Of a stretch of 8,486 nt of DNA, positions 1 to 5,768 are shown piece after piece. The notes below the pieces were generated by a model. It saw nothing but the letters and a program-made list of their open reading frames with translations. It ran no database searches and was not told where the DNA came from. The position numbers and the translations under genes were made by a program. Location: NCBI GenBank assembly GCA_021849525.1, contig JAJZSS010000043.1, positions 1 to 8,486 on the forward strand, given 5' to 3'. The first letter of the stretch is position 1. Every line of letters starts with the position of its first letter. The DNA is from Chloroflexota bacterium (lineage in GTDB: Bacteria; Chloroflexota; Anaerolineae; Anaerolineales; UBA4823).

Positions 1-2
1 AG

Positions 3-404
3 ACCCAGTCTGCCCTTCTTTTTGAACAAAGAAAATACGAACGGCAATCCAACTGGGGAGAATTAGTCACCCCTTTGGTGATTATCCTTACAACCCTGGT
101 GATCGTCCTGCTCATCGTTGGTGGTGTATCGGCCTTCCGACGGTTTATGCCGGTGTTGGAGTATCGCATGCGTAACCCGCGTGAGAATGGCGACCAAAAT
201 CCCCTGATCATGATGGATGGAATGATCGTAGATAGTGTTTCCCCTCTTCGTCCGTTGTCCCCCAGTGAACCGCGCCAGGCGTTCCTACCTCAATTTCCGA
301 ATGATGAAACACCACGGGTGGAAATCATCGGCCCGTCTGAGACATCCATCATCAACTGGATTACCGAAGCCGAGCAGAAATTGCGCGCCGATGGAAAGCT
401 ATAA
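3..404 (+). CDS. C-terminal part of an unrecognised single-pass membrane protein (5' end outside window)
   Basis: The reading frame is open from the first complete codon at position 3 to TAA at 402-404, giving 133 visible residues, so the gene very probably starts upstream of the window. A TTG at 75 is the first start-like codon, but the 24 codons before it also read as plausible protein, and starting there would put translation inside the membrane segment. Visible residues about 24-45 form one strongly hydrophobic helix (TPLVIILTTLVIVLLIVGG), followed by an arginine-rich flank (FRRFMPVLEYRMRN), which by the positive-inside rule suggests that the roughly 85-residue tail is cytoplasmic. The tail is proline-rich in the middle and ends in a short amphipathic stretch (WITEAEQKLRADGKL). 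I recognise no family. The next gene starts 2 bp after the stop, so the two are probably co-translated. Confidence 0.6.
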   Translation, partial: TQSALLFEQRKYERQSNWGELVTPLVIILTTLVIVLLIVGGVSAFRRFMPVLEYRMRNPRENGDQNPLIMMDGMIVDSVSPLRPLSPSEPRQAFLPQFPNDETPRVEIIGPSETSIINWITEAEQKLRADGKL

Positions 405-406
405 CC

Positions 407-697
407 ATGAGTGTTAATCGTTACCTTCCGGCAGCCCAAAATGTAGCCCAGGCATTTCCCGGCATCCTGGCTCAACTCGGATTGAAACCGTTTATCAGTC
501 GCTTTGTCCTGACCGAAACCGAGCAAGGTAATGCCTGGCTGTTTGTTGTCCTGGAGGTCGGTCCGCTGCAACACCCTGAAGACTACACGACTACCGACAC
601 ATTGCACTATCTCTCTACTGCCCTACAGGGGCTTCCCGTAGTGATCAGCGACTCCTACGGGCTGCGTTACGCTGTGCTTCTGAGTTCACCGAATTAG
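407..697 (+). CDS. Hypothetical 96-residue protein, coupled to the upstream membrane protein gene
   Basis: ATG at 407 lies 2 bp after the stop of the preceding gene. Only a weak purine stretch (GGAAAG, 394-399) precedes it, so translation probably depends on coupling to the upstream gene. The product has 96 residues, no signal peptide and no long membrane helix. It looks like a small soluble alpha/beta domain: hydrophobic strands (WLFVVLEVG near residues 44-52, LPVVISDSYGLRYAVLL near 76-92) alternate with likely helices (PAAQNVAQAFPGILAQLG near 8-25). I do not recognise the family. Its pairing with a membrane-anchored protein suggests a cytoplasmic partner of that protein, which is an inference from spacing only. 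About 115 bp without a gene follow before the csbD remnant. Confidence 0.6.
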   Translation: MSVNRYLPAAQNVAQAFPGILAQLGLKPFISRFVLTETEQGNAWLFVVLEVGPLQHPEDYTTTDTLHYLSTALQGLPVVISDSYGLRYAVLLSSPN

Positions 698-813
698 TTG
701 AAGTGAGCTAACCGACGCTGAGATACCAATGAAAGGCCGGCTCGCTCCAGGCTGCCTGAAGTACCTGCCTCAGGAGAATGAGCAGCTGATGCCGGGATTA
801 AGAGGATCACATT

Positions 814-873
814 ATGAACAAAGCTATTTTTGAAGGCAAGTGGAAAGAAACGCGCGGCCAGATCAATGAGTAG
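814..873 (+). pseudogene. Truncated csbD: first 19 codons, then a stop; now the leader of the transporter operon
   Basis: ATG at 814 opens a 19-codon frame ending in TAG at 871-873. The peptide MNKAIFEGKWKETRGQINE matches the first 19 residues of the intact CsbD protein at 4550-4762 at 15 of 19 positions, and the 60 bases match at 51 of 60. Four of the nine differences are silent, so this was once a coding copy. The stop sits where the intact copy has Trp20 (TGG to TAG), and the similarity fades just before the transporter start. An AGAGG ribosome binding site (801-805) lies 8 bp upstream, so the peptide may still be translated. The stop is 7 bp before the ATG of the AI-2E-family gene, a layout that would allow termination and reinitiation. 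It is either a decayed duplicate or a functional leader ORF. Confidence 0.75.
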
Positions 874-880
874 GTAAACC

Positions 881-2155
881 ATGGCGATTGAACCACCTTC
901 AAACCCTTATCCATGGACATTTCGGCGGGTCATGTGGGCGACTCTCGTGCTCGCTTTTGTCGCTTTTAGCTTCTGGCTGCTCTATCGCTTTAACCAAGTA
1001 GTTTTTATCTTGTTTATTTCCATTATGATCGGCACAGTGATCCGGCCCGTCGTTGCCGGGTTATATCAGCATGGAGTGCCCAGGAAAATGGGGGTCATTC
1101 TTGTCTACTTCGTGCTACTCGCCTTGCTGATCGGATTCGCGTTATTGTTATTCCCGTTGATCATCGAGCAAGGCTCAACGATTGCTGCCACAATACCGGA
1201 TTACTATCAAAGCCTGCGGGACTGGATGGTTAATGATCCCAATCAAATAATTATCCGCTTAAGTGAGTTCCTTCCTGTGGAACTACCAGGCCTGGAACCG
1301 CTCCAACCAACGAGCCAGCAAATGCTGGATACTGCAGGACAGGCATTGGGGTACGTTGGATTGGCGGCTAAGGTCATCTTTTTGGCCACCGCAATTCTGC
1401 TATTAGCCTTTAGCTGGACGCTCGATGGGCCACGCATTATTCAGTCATTGCTGCCGCTGATTCCGAAAGGTCAGCGTGAGAGCATTGGCGAACTGATTTT
1501 AGCCATGGAAAACAAGGTTGGTTTCTACATCGCCGGACAAGCTGTCCTTTGCCTGGTCGTCGGCAGCATGGCGCTGATTGCCTATTTGCTTATTGGCTTA
1601 CCCAATGCCCTGGTGCTGGCACTTGTGGCGGGCGTATTTGAGGCTGTGCCAATGATCGGACCGCTGCTTGGCGCCATTCCTGCGGCAGTGATTGCCTTAT
1701 CCATTGAGCCTTCCAAGTTAATCTGGGTGATTATTGCCAGCATTATTATTCAGCAGGTAGAAAACACCCTGCTGGTGCCGCGTGTCATGCGCAAGGCGGT
1801 GGGAGTCAATCCATTCGTCTCTCTACTGGCTCTTTTTGCCTTTAGTTCTTTACTCGGCATTGCCGGCGCTCTCATGGCGATCCCGATCGCGGCCATCATC
1901 CAGCTCTTGCTCGATCGCTTTGTCTTTTTGCATGGAGCGATGAATCCGGAGGTCTCGGCAGGGCGCGATTATGCCAGCCGGCTGCGTTATGAAGCGCAAG
2001 ACCTGGCCCAAGACCTCCGCAAACAGGCACGGATCAATAAAGATGGTTCGGATCAATGGGTCAAGCAAACCGATCAGGTTATGGATGAGATTGAGGCGAT
2101 TACGACCGACCTCGATTCTCTGCTGGCCCAGATCATTCCTTCAGGTGCACCATGA
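881..2155 (+). CDS. AI-2E family transporter (UPF0118/PerM/TqsA type), first paralogue
   Basis: This 424-residue polytopic inner-membrane protein belongs to the AI-2E transporter family (Pfam PF01594). Family members include the autoinducer-2 exporter TqsA and proteins reported as Na+/H+ antiporters, so the substrate cannot be read from sequence. Hydrophobic segments lie near residues 17-36, 38-59, 69-95, 161-180, 216-240, 244-275, 279-296 and 310-345. The family's conserved C-terminal motifs are intact: EAVPMIGPLLGAIP at 254-267 and QQVENTLLVPRVM at 291-303, followed by VNPFVSLLALFAF. After the last helix comes a charged tail of about 75 residues (351-424), longer than usual and probably helical or coiled-coil in the cytoplasm. 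An in-frame stop at 875-877 makes ATG 881 the first possible start; the ribosome binding site is weak. The 3' end overlaps the next gene by ATGA. Confidence 0.9.
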   Translation: MAIEPPSNPYPWTFRRVMWATLVLAFVAFSFWLLYRFNQVVFILFISIMIGTVIRPVVAGLYQHGVPRKMGVILVYFVLLALLIGFALLLFPLIIEQGSTIAATIPDYYQSLRDWMVNDPNQIIIRLSEFLPVELPGLEPLQPTSQQMLDTAGQALGYVGLAAKVIFLATAILLLAFSWTLDGPRIIQSLLPLIPKGQRESIGELILAMENKVGFYIAGQAVLCLVVGSMALIAYLLIGLPNALVLALVAGVFEAVPMIGPLLGAIPAAVIALSIEPSKLIWVIIASIIIQQVENTLLVPRVMRKAVGVNPFVSLLALFAFSSLLGIAGALMAIPIAAIIQLLLDRFVFLHGAMNPEVSAGRDYASRLRYEAQDLAQDLRKQARINKDGSDQWVKQTDQVMDEIEAITTDLDSLLAQIIPSGAP

Positions 2156-3378
2156 CCAAGCAGCTGATAGGGTTCGGTACAGCGGTGATGACAACATTGC
2201 TGGCACTCGTAGTACTGTGGCAGTTCCGGATTGTCGTTATCTACGTGTTGATCTCAATTATGCTTGCAGGTGCGCTGCGTCCGTTGGTTAGCCGTCTGGT
2301 CGGGCGAGGTATCCTGGTGCGTGCGGCCTGGATTCTGCTGTACCTGGTCGTCCTGGGCAGCTTAGGCATCGCTCTATTTCTTAGCGGAAAAACCGCAGTC
2401 AATGAGATTCAACAATTAGCCCATTCTCTGTCAGTGCAAGACGCGTGGATTCTACCGATATGGTTGGAAGGAAGCTCATTCCAACAGACCCTGGTTGCCT
2501 GGCTGCCACCGCCGAGTAAGCTCTTTGAGGCAATTACCGGCGATCAAGGGCAGCTAGTGCTGCCAGCCATACTTGGCTTTACACAGGGCATTGGCGGCGT
2601 CGTGAGCGGAGTAGTCGTTATTCTATTTTTGAGCATCTATTGGAGCATCAACCAAATTCATTTTGAGCGCCTCTGGCTATCGCTGCTTCCATCTGGCCAG
2701 CGCAAACAGGCACGTGATGTTTGGCGGAGTGTCGAGCCTGATATCGGGGCTTACCTGCGCAATGAGGTCGTCCAGAGTTTGCTGGCCGGGCTGCTGCTAG
2801 GCCTGGGTTACTGGCTGCTCGGATCTCCATACCCTGCACTCCTGGCACTGGCTGGCGCTATCGCAAGTCTGATACCCGTGGTTGGAGGAGCCCTGGTGGT
2901 CATTCCAGTACTTTTGGTGGGGCTGCTGACCAGCGTGCAGCTTAGCCTGTTTACCGCTCTGTATGCGCTGGTCGTTATGAGTGCGTTGGGAATATGGGTC
3001 AGGCCACGCCTATTCAGCCGTCGATGGGAGAACCCTATTCTGACCGTAGTTCTACTTTTAGCCATGGCAGACGCGTTTGGACTCGTCGGCCTCATCCTGG
3101 CACCGCCTGTATCTGTTGTATGCCAGATCCTGTGGAACCGCCTGGTTATCCGTGGCGCGGTTTCAGGAGCAGCGGCTCAGGTATCAGACCTTAAAGAGCG
3201 TCAAGAACGCGTTTGGGCTACCATAAGGGCAATGGATGAAACCCCTCAACCCCTGGTGACCAGCAGCATGGAGCGGCTCACCCATCTGATTGAGAAAGCT
3301 GAACCCATTTTACATGCGGTTTTACCGGCTGAACCTTCTGAGCATTCATTAACTATTGCGTCCCAGTCCGAACATTAA
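2152..3378 (+). CDS. AI-2E family transporter-like protein, second diverged paralogue
   Basis: This 408-residue membrane protein has the same architecture as the gene before it: a pair of N-terminal helices (residues 8-24 and 27-47), a third at 57-78, a soluble middle region, then helices near 138-165, 206-224, 226-262, 263-284 and 295-328. The motif IPVVGGALVVIP at 241-252 corresponds to VPMIGPLLGAIP of the first paralogue. The second family motif (Q-x-x-E-N-x-x-L-x-P-R-x-M) is degraded: the aligned stretch reads VVMSALGIWVRPRLFSR, keeping only the P-R core. This divergence suggests a specialised or accessory subunit, perhaps a heteromer partner, which is an inference. A charged tail of about 70 residues (340-408) is again present. 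Its start ATG overlaps the upstream TGA (ATGA), so translation is probably coupled. It may have arisen by duplication of its neighbour. Confidence 0.85.
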   Translation: MTKQLIGFGTAVMTTLLALVVLWQFRIVVIYVLISIMLAGALRPLVSRLVGRGILVRAAWILLYLVVLGSLGIALFLSGKTAVNEIQQLAHSLSVQDAWILPIWLEGSSFQQTLVAWLPPPSKLFEAITGDQGQLVLPAILGFTQGIGGVVSGVVVILFLSIYWSINQIHFERLWLSLLPSGQRKQARDVWRSVEPDIGAYLRNEVVQSLLAGLLLGLGYWLLGSPYPALLALAGAIASLIPVVGGALVVIPVLLVGLLTSVQLSLFTALYALVVMSALGIWVRPRLFSRRWENPILTVVLLLAMADAFGLVGLILAPPVSVVCQILWNRLVIRGAVSGAAAQVSDLKERQERVWATIRAMDETPQPLVTSSMERLTHLIEKAEPILHAVLPAEPSEHSLTIASQSEH

Positions 3379-3385
3379 AACTACC

Positions 3386-4303
3386 ATGGGACAGCTCAAA
3401 TTGACTAGAGAAATAAGACAGGGTTGGCAGAGAGGCTTGCTCAGCGCGCGCAAGTTTAATGAGCGCTCACACGGCTGGCCAGGGATGTTGGCGAGCGCAA
3501 CCAGGGAAGCCTTAAAGCCCAATTCGGGGATTACGGCCGCAGCGATTGCCTATTTTGCCCTCTTCTCTCTATTTCCCCTCACTCTCTTGAGCATTTCTAT
3601 TGCCAGCTTCGGCATTGGCCCGTTGACGGACCAGCAACTCATCGTGCAGAAGTTAGAGTTCATTGCACCAGCATTGGGCCAGTTGTTGGGCCAAAACATT
3701 GACGAAATCATCGAAGCGCGTGGTCCAGTAACCATTGTTGCTTTAGTTAGTCTGATCTGGTCAGCTTCAACCATTTTTTACATGTTTACCCAAACCCTGA
3801 ACGAAATTTGGGGCAATAAACGAAAGCGCTCTGCTTGGAAGCGGCGTGGCCTGGCAATCCTATTTGTGCTGACCTTCGTTGGTCCGGCTCTCTTTCTGGC
3901 TTCTTTTGCTGGCAGTATGATTGCCAACCTGCGCACCTGGTTGCCCGTCCAAACCATTCCAATTGGGAGCGCCGCCAGTTTTGTGCTGTCTATATTGCTC
4001 GATATTGCCTTGTTCATGGTGCTCTACATCATGCTCCCACATGGGGCTTCTACCTGGCGTGAGATTTTACCCGGTGCTATTGGGGCAGGCTTGCTCTGGG
4101 AGCTTGCTAAGAAAGCCTTTTTATACATTGTTTCCACCTACATCTCGGTATCTAACCTGGTTTATGGCTCACTGACAGCCATTTTCGCCTTCCTGGTCTG
4201 GGCCTATCTGAGCGGCCTCATCTTTCTCTTTGGCGCTTTCTTAAGCGTCAATTATTACCAGGTAAAACTGCTGCCAATAGAGAAGCAGGCCGAAAAAATT
4301 TAG
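3386..4303 (+). CDS. YihY/BrkB family inner-membrane protein
   Basis: This 305-residue protein matches the YihY/virulence factor BrkB family (Pfam PF03631), once misannotated as ribonuclease BN. Its biochemical role is not settled; BrkB was described in Bordetella serum resistance. About six membrane helices are visible: near residues 50-76 (ITAAAIAYFALFSLFPLTLL, the family's most typical stretch), 113-135, 154-182, 194-218, 228-250 and 258-290. The family motifs LYIMLPHG (213-220), W-R-E-ILPGAIGAGLLWELAK (224-242) and the final VYGSLTAIFAFLVWAYLSG (259-277) are present. I chose ATG 3386, 7 bp after the previous stop, over an in-frame TTG at 3356 that would overlap the upstream gene by 23 bp; neither has a good ribosome binding site. 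It closes a three-gene membrane-protein operon; no strong intrinsic terminator follows. Confidence 0.9.
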   Translation: MGQLKLTREIRQGWQRGLLSARKFNERSHGWPGMLASATREALKPNSGITAAAIAYFALFSLFPLTLLSISIASFGIGPLTDQQLIVQKLEFIAPALGQLLGQNIDEIIEARGPVTIVALVSLIWSASTIFYMFTQTLNEIWGNKRKRSAWKRRGLAILFVLTFVGPALFLASFAGSMIANLRTWLPVQTIPIGSAASFVLSILLDIALFMVLYIMLPHGASTWREILPGAIGAGLLWELAKKAFLYIVSTYISVSNLVYGSLTAIFAFLVWAYLSGLIFLFGAFLSVNYYQVKLLPIEKQAEKI

Positions 4304-4325
4304 GCTGCCTGAGCTCACTTCTAAT

Positions 4326-4343
4326 CTCCCCCGACTGGGGTAG
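4326..4343 (+). terminator. Weak hairpin after the yihY-type gene, no T-tract
   Basis: Six base pairs (CT-CCCC with GGGG-AG, one mismatch) close a GACT tetraloop 22 bp after the YihY stop codon. No T-run follows, so it may only stabilise the 3' end or slow transcription; read-through into csbD-glsB is possible. Confidence 0.25.
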
Positions 4344-4402
4344 CAAATTATCCCCTGACTGGTGGATGCCCCTTGGAGCTATTGATTATAGAATGAATTA
4401 TG

Positions 4403-4419
4403 CATCCTCCTTGAGGATG
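4403..4419 (+). promoter_or_regulatory. Perfect 7-bp hairpin in the csbD leader
   Basis: CATCCTC and GAGGATG are perfect inverted arms around a CTT loop. It lies about 130 bp upstream of the csbD start. No T-run follows. It could be an operator or an mRNA leader hairpin. Confidence 0.3.
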
Positions 4420-4477
4420 TAACCGACCTAGCCAGTCCCTACAAAGATTTTTTCCAATAGGGAAGCAGTATTAATAT

Positions 4478-4499
4478 CCGGGTCACTACGCTCACCCGG
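4478..4499 (+). promoter_or_regulatory. Perfect 6-bp inverted repeat in the csbD leader
   Basis: CCGGGT (4478-4483) and ACCCGG (4494-4499) flank a 10-nt loop, 50 bp upstream of the csbD ATG. It could be an operator dyad or a leader stem. An AT-rich TATTAAT at 4469-4475 just before it could be a -10 element, but no convincing -35 accompanies it. Confidence 0.25.
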
Positions 4500-4535
4500 C
4501 GCTGGTGCAATGTGGGGCAGCTTATGTAAAGGATT

Positions 4536-4540
4536 AGGAG
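4536..4540 (+). promoter_or_regulatory. Ribosome binding site of csbD
   Basis: AGGAG lies 9 bp before ATG 4550 and supports that start. The stretch around it (GGATTAGGAG...CACA...ATGAACAA) resembles the leader of the csbD remnant at 795-821, so the duplicated segment includes the translation start region. Confidence 0.7.
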
Positions 4541-4549
4541 AAACACAAG

Positions 4550-4762
4550 ATGAACAAGGATATTTTCGAAGGCAAGTGGAAGGAAATGGGCGGACAGATC
4601 AAAGAGTGGTGGGGTAAGCTCACTGACGATGACCTGGAACAAGCAGCCGGCAATTCCGATCAAATTATCGGCTTGCTCCAGCAGAAGTATGGTTACACCC
4701 GCGAGCACGCTGAACAGGAATTCAACAAACGGATCGAAGCAGTTAAGGAGAATATCAAATGA
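4550..4762 (+). CDS. CsbD family stress protein (intact)
   Basis: This small, charged 70-residue protein belongs to the CsbD family (Pfam PF05532). CsbD of Bacillus subtilis is a sigma-B general stress protein and E. coli YjbJ is an abundant homologue; the molecular role is unknown. The family hallmarks are all visible: the opening FEGKWKEMGGQIKEWWGKLTD, the D-L-E-x-A-x-G repeat-like middle, the DQIIGLLQQKYGYT block (residues 38-51) and the helical C-terminus. It is predicted soluble, helical and cytoplasmic. The start is fixed by AGGAG 9 bp upstream. Its TGA overlaps the ATG of the glsB-type gene (ATGA), so the two are translationally coupled, a sensible pairing since both families are stress-associated. 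A truncated copy of its 5' end lies at 814-873. Confidence 0.92.
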   Translation: MNKDIFEGKWKEMGGQIKEWWGKLTDDDLEQAAGNSDQIIGLLQQKYGYTREHAEQEFNKRIEAVKENIK

Positions 4763-5022
4763 ATATTATTTTATGGCTTATTGCAGGGGCCGTTATTGGC
4801 TGGCTCGCCAGCAAGATCATGGGTACCAATTCGCAGCAGGGTCTACTCCTCGATATCGTAGTGGGTGTTGTAGGCGCACTCCTGGCAGGATGGTTCCTCG
4901 CTCCGTTGTTTGGGGTTGGCACAATCAACCAGAACGACTTCAGCCTCCCAGCCCTTCTGGTTTCGCTGTTGGGCGCCGTCCTCTTACTGGCGATTGTCAG
5001 ACTCTTCCGCCGGGGCCGGTGA
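4759..5022 (+). CDS. GlsB/YeaQ/YmgE family stress-response membrane protein
   Basis: This 87-residue, very hydrophobic protein belongs to the GlsB/YeaQ/YmgE family (Pfam PF04226, older name transglycosylase-associated protein). Members are small inner-membrane proteins linked to general and envelope stress; in Firmicutes GlsB anchors Asp23-type proteins. Three membrane helices are visible: residues 2-18 (family motif GAVIGWLASKIMG at 10-22), 31-53 (DIVVGVVGALLAGWFLAPLFGVG) and 62-82. It ends in a positive RLFRRGR tail, placing the C-terminus in the cytoplasm. The glycine-zipper pattern G-x3-G in the first two helices is typical. AAGGAG at 4745-4750, 8 bp upstream and inside csbD, gives a strong start, and the ATG overlaps the csbD stop. 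No Asp23 homologue is visible in the window. Confidence 0.92.
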   Translation: MNIILWLIAGAVIGWLASKIMGTNSQQGLLLDIVVGVVGALLAGWFLAPLFGVGTINQNDFSLPALLVSLLGAVLLLAIVRLFRRGR

Positions 5023-5028
5023 TAATTT

Positions 5029-5062
5029 CGCTATTCCTCAGGGCTCAAGTCACTAAATAGCG
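5029..5062 (+). terminator. Weak inverted repeat after glsB-type gene
   Basis: CGCTATT (5029-5035) and AATAGCG (5056-5062) form a perfect 7-bp stem around a 20-nt loop, 7 bp after the glsB stop. There is no following T-run, so termination is uncertain. Confidence 0.25.
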
Positions 5063-5137
5063 CTGCCCTGCCTCGCTCGCACAGGTCTGAAGAGAAGAAG
5101 CTGTTTGAAAACCAGTCCAGCATTTTAGTAGTAACCC

Positions 5138-5341
5138 ATGCCAGATGATTCTAAGGTGGAAAATCGGCACCATTTACCCGGCAGGAAAAGCCCCCATTGG
5201 GGCATACTTACCCTGGATGATCTTCCCAAGACCAATGTGAAATATAGCAAGTTGATTTTCCGGCTTAAGGCTCGCTATAAAGCCGCAAAAGATTTGGGTA
5301 GAGATAAACCCAAGTTGATTCCAGAAGATTATTCAATTTAG
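5138..5341 (+). CDS. Hypothetical 67-residue basic protein
   Basis: ATG 5138 to TAG 5339-5341 encodes a 67-residue, lysine- and arginine-rich, soluble protein with no signal peptide or membrane helix. The N-terminal third is polar (MPDDSKVENRHHLPGRK), the middle reads SPHWGILTLDDLPKTN, and the C-terminal part is a likely basic helix (YSKLIFRLKARYKAAKDLG, residues 36-54) followed by KPKLIPEDYSI. A basic amphipathic helix would suit nucleic-acid or membrane-surface binding, but I do not recognise a family. The ribosome binding site is weak. Its stop codon overlaps the strong AGGAG site of the next small gene, indicating one transcript and coupled translation, which supports it being real. Confidence 0.55.
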   Translation: MPDDSKVENRHHLPGRKSPHWGILTLDDLPKTNVKYSKLIFRLKARYKAAKDLGRDKPKLIPEDYSI

Positions 5342-5344
5342 GAG
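5340..5344 (+). promoter_or_regulatory. Strong ribosome binding site overlapping the upstream stop
   Basis: AGGAG at 5340-5344 shares two bases with the TAG stop of the 67-residue gene and sits 6 bp before ATG 5351. It fixes the start of the 53-residue gene and implies coupling. Confidence 0.7.
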
Positions 5345-5350
5345 CAGATT

Positions 5351-5512
5351 ATGGGACGCAAAGGTGTAAGTAAGCACAAGAAAGTAAAAGCGAAAGTCGG
5401 TCCAGTTTCGGGGAATAATTCTACAATTATTGGTGAACCTAAGGCGAAAAAACAACCGGAGCAGGTGACTGAGAAAGGTAAAGCATCGTCGAAAGACAAC
5501 AAGAAGCACTAA
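5351..5512 (+). CDS. Hypothetical 53-residue lysine-rich protein
   Basis: ATG 5351 to TAA 5510-5512 encodes 53 residues, about a third of them Lys or Arg (MGRKGVSKHKKVKAKVGPVS..., ending ASSKDNKKH). There is almost no hydrophobic core, so it is probably disordered or folds only with a partner such as RNA, DNA or a ribosome; this is an inference from composition. The AGGAG site at ideal 6-bp spacing strongly supports translation. Ser and Gly dominate the non-basic residues and there is no cysteine. I do not recognise a family. It resembles the 52-residue gene at 5769 in size, basicity and lysine-rich opening, but the two do not align convincingly. It follows the 67-residue gene directly, in the same orientation as the CsbD/GlsB pair. 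Confidence 0.6.
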   Translation: MGRKGVSKHKKVKAKVGPVSGNNSTIIGEPKAKKQPEQVTEKGKASSKDNKKH

Positions 5513-5541
5513 GCATTCTGGATTAAACAGGATTAAATCTT

Positions 5542-5579
5542 TTTGGGCATAGGAGGTGATCATACCCACTGTGCCCAAA
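5542..5579 (+). promoter_or_regulatory. 8-bp hairpin whose loop carries a near-perfect anti-SD complement
   Basis: TTTGGGCA (5542-5549) and TGCCCAAA (5572-5579) pair perfectly around a 22-nt loop. The loop contains AGGAGGTGATC (5551-5561), which is complementary over 11 bases to the usual 16S rRNA 3' end (GATCACCTCCT). No open frame longer than about 9 codons starts after it, and no T-run follows the stem. It lies 29 bp after the 53-residue gene. It could be a 3' structure, a ribosome-contacting leader or coincidence. Confidence 0.35.
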
Positions 5580-5680
5580 TAGTGCCTAATTTGTTGTAGA
5601 TGATTCAACCAGGTCGGCGTAAGAATGCCGAAGTCATCCCCGAGCATAGCATAAGCCCCATCACTAGTCGTGCTTAGAAA

Positions 5681-5747
5681 GCGGAATTGGTACCGCAATC
5701 ATTGGGTTGCCTGCCGCGGGGCAAGTGCGACTCTCTGTATTCAGAGA
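5681..5747 (+). promoter_or_regulatory. Hairpin series in the leader of the 52-residue gene
   Basis: Three short stems follow one another: GCGG/CCGC (5681-5696), TTGCC/GGCAA around 5707-5724, and a perfect 6-bp TCTCTG/CAGAGA stem with a TATT loop (5732-5747) ending 8 bp before the ribosome binding site. They may form a structured 5' leader. I match it to no known riboswitch. Confidence 0.25.
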
Positions 5748-5754
5748 CAGAGTT

Positions 5755-5759
5755 AGGAG
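5755..5759 (+). promoter_or_regulatory. Ribosome binding site of the 52-residue gene
   Basis: AGGAG lies 9 bp before ATG 5769. It is the main evidence that this very short frame is translated and fixes its start. Confidence 0.6.
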
Positions 5760-5768
5760 TTGAATATT

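Noticed and set aside
75..404. Complete 109-residue gene starting at TTG 75
   Set aside because: The frame is open to the window edge, the codons before TTG read as protein, and the start would fall inside the membrane helix; a gene running in from upstream is more likely.
694..882. Reverse-strand frame similar to another reverse frame at 4439-4708
   Set aside because: The similarity is real but only reflects the duplicated csbD 5' end on the forward strand; neither reverse frame is a gene.
3356..3385. TTG start for the YihY-family gene, adding 10 residues
   Set aside because: It overlaps the upstream gene by 23 bp and uses a rarer start codon without a ribosome binding site; ATG 3386 is simpler, though its own binding site is also weak.
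5333..5698. Reverse-strand open frame of 121 codons opposite the 53-residue gene and its downstream gap
   Set aside because: It begins at a TTG without a ribosome binding site and overlaps the better supported forward gene. Its Phe/Leu-rich second half is what an antisense reading of Lys-rich codons gives. The part over 5513-5698 reads somewhat protein-like, so a gene remnant cannot be fully excluded.
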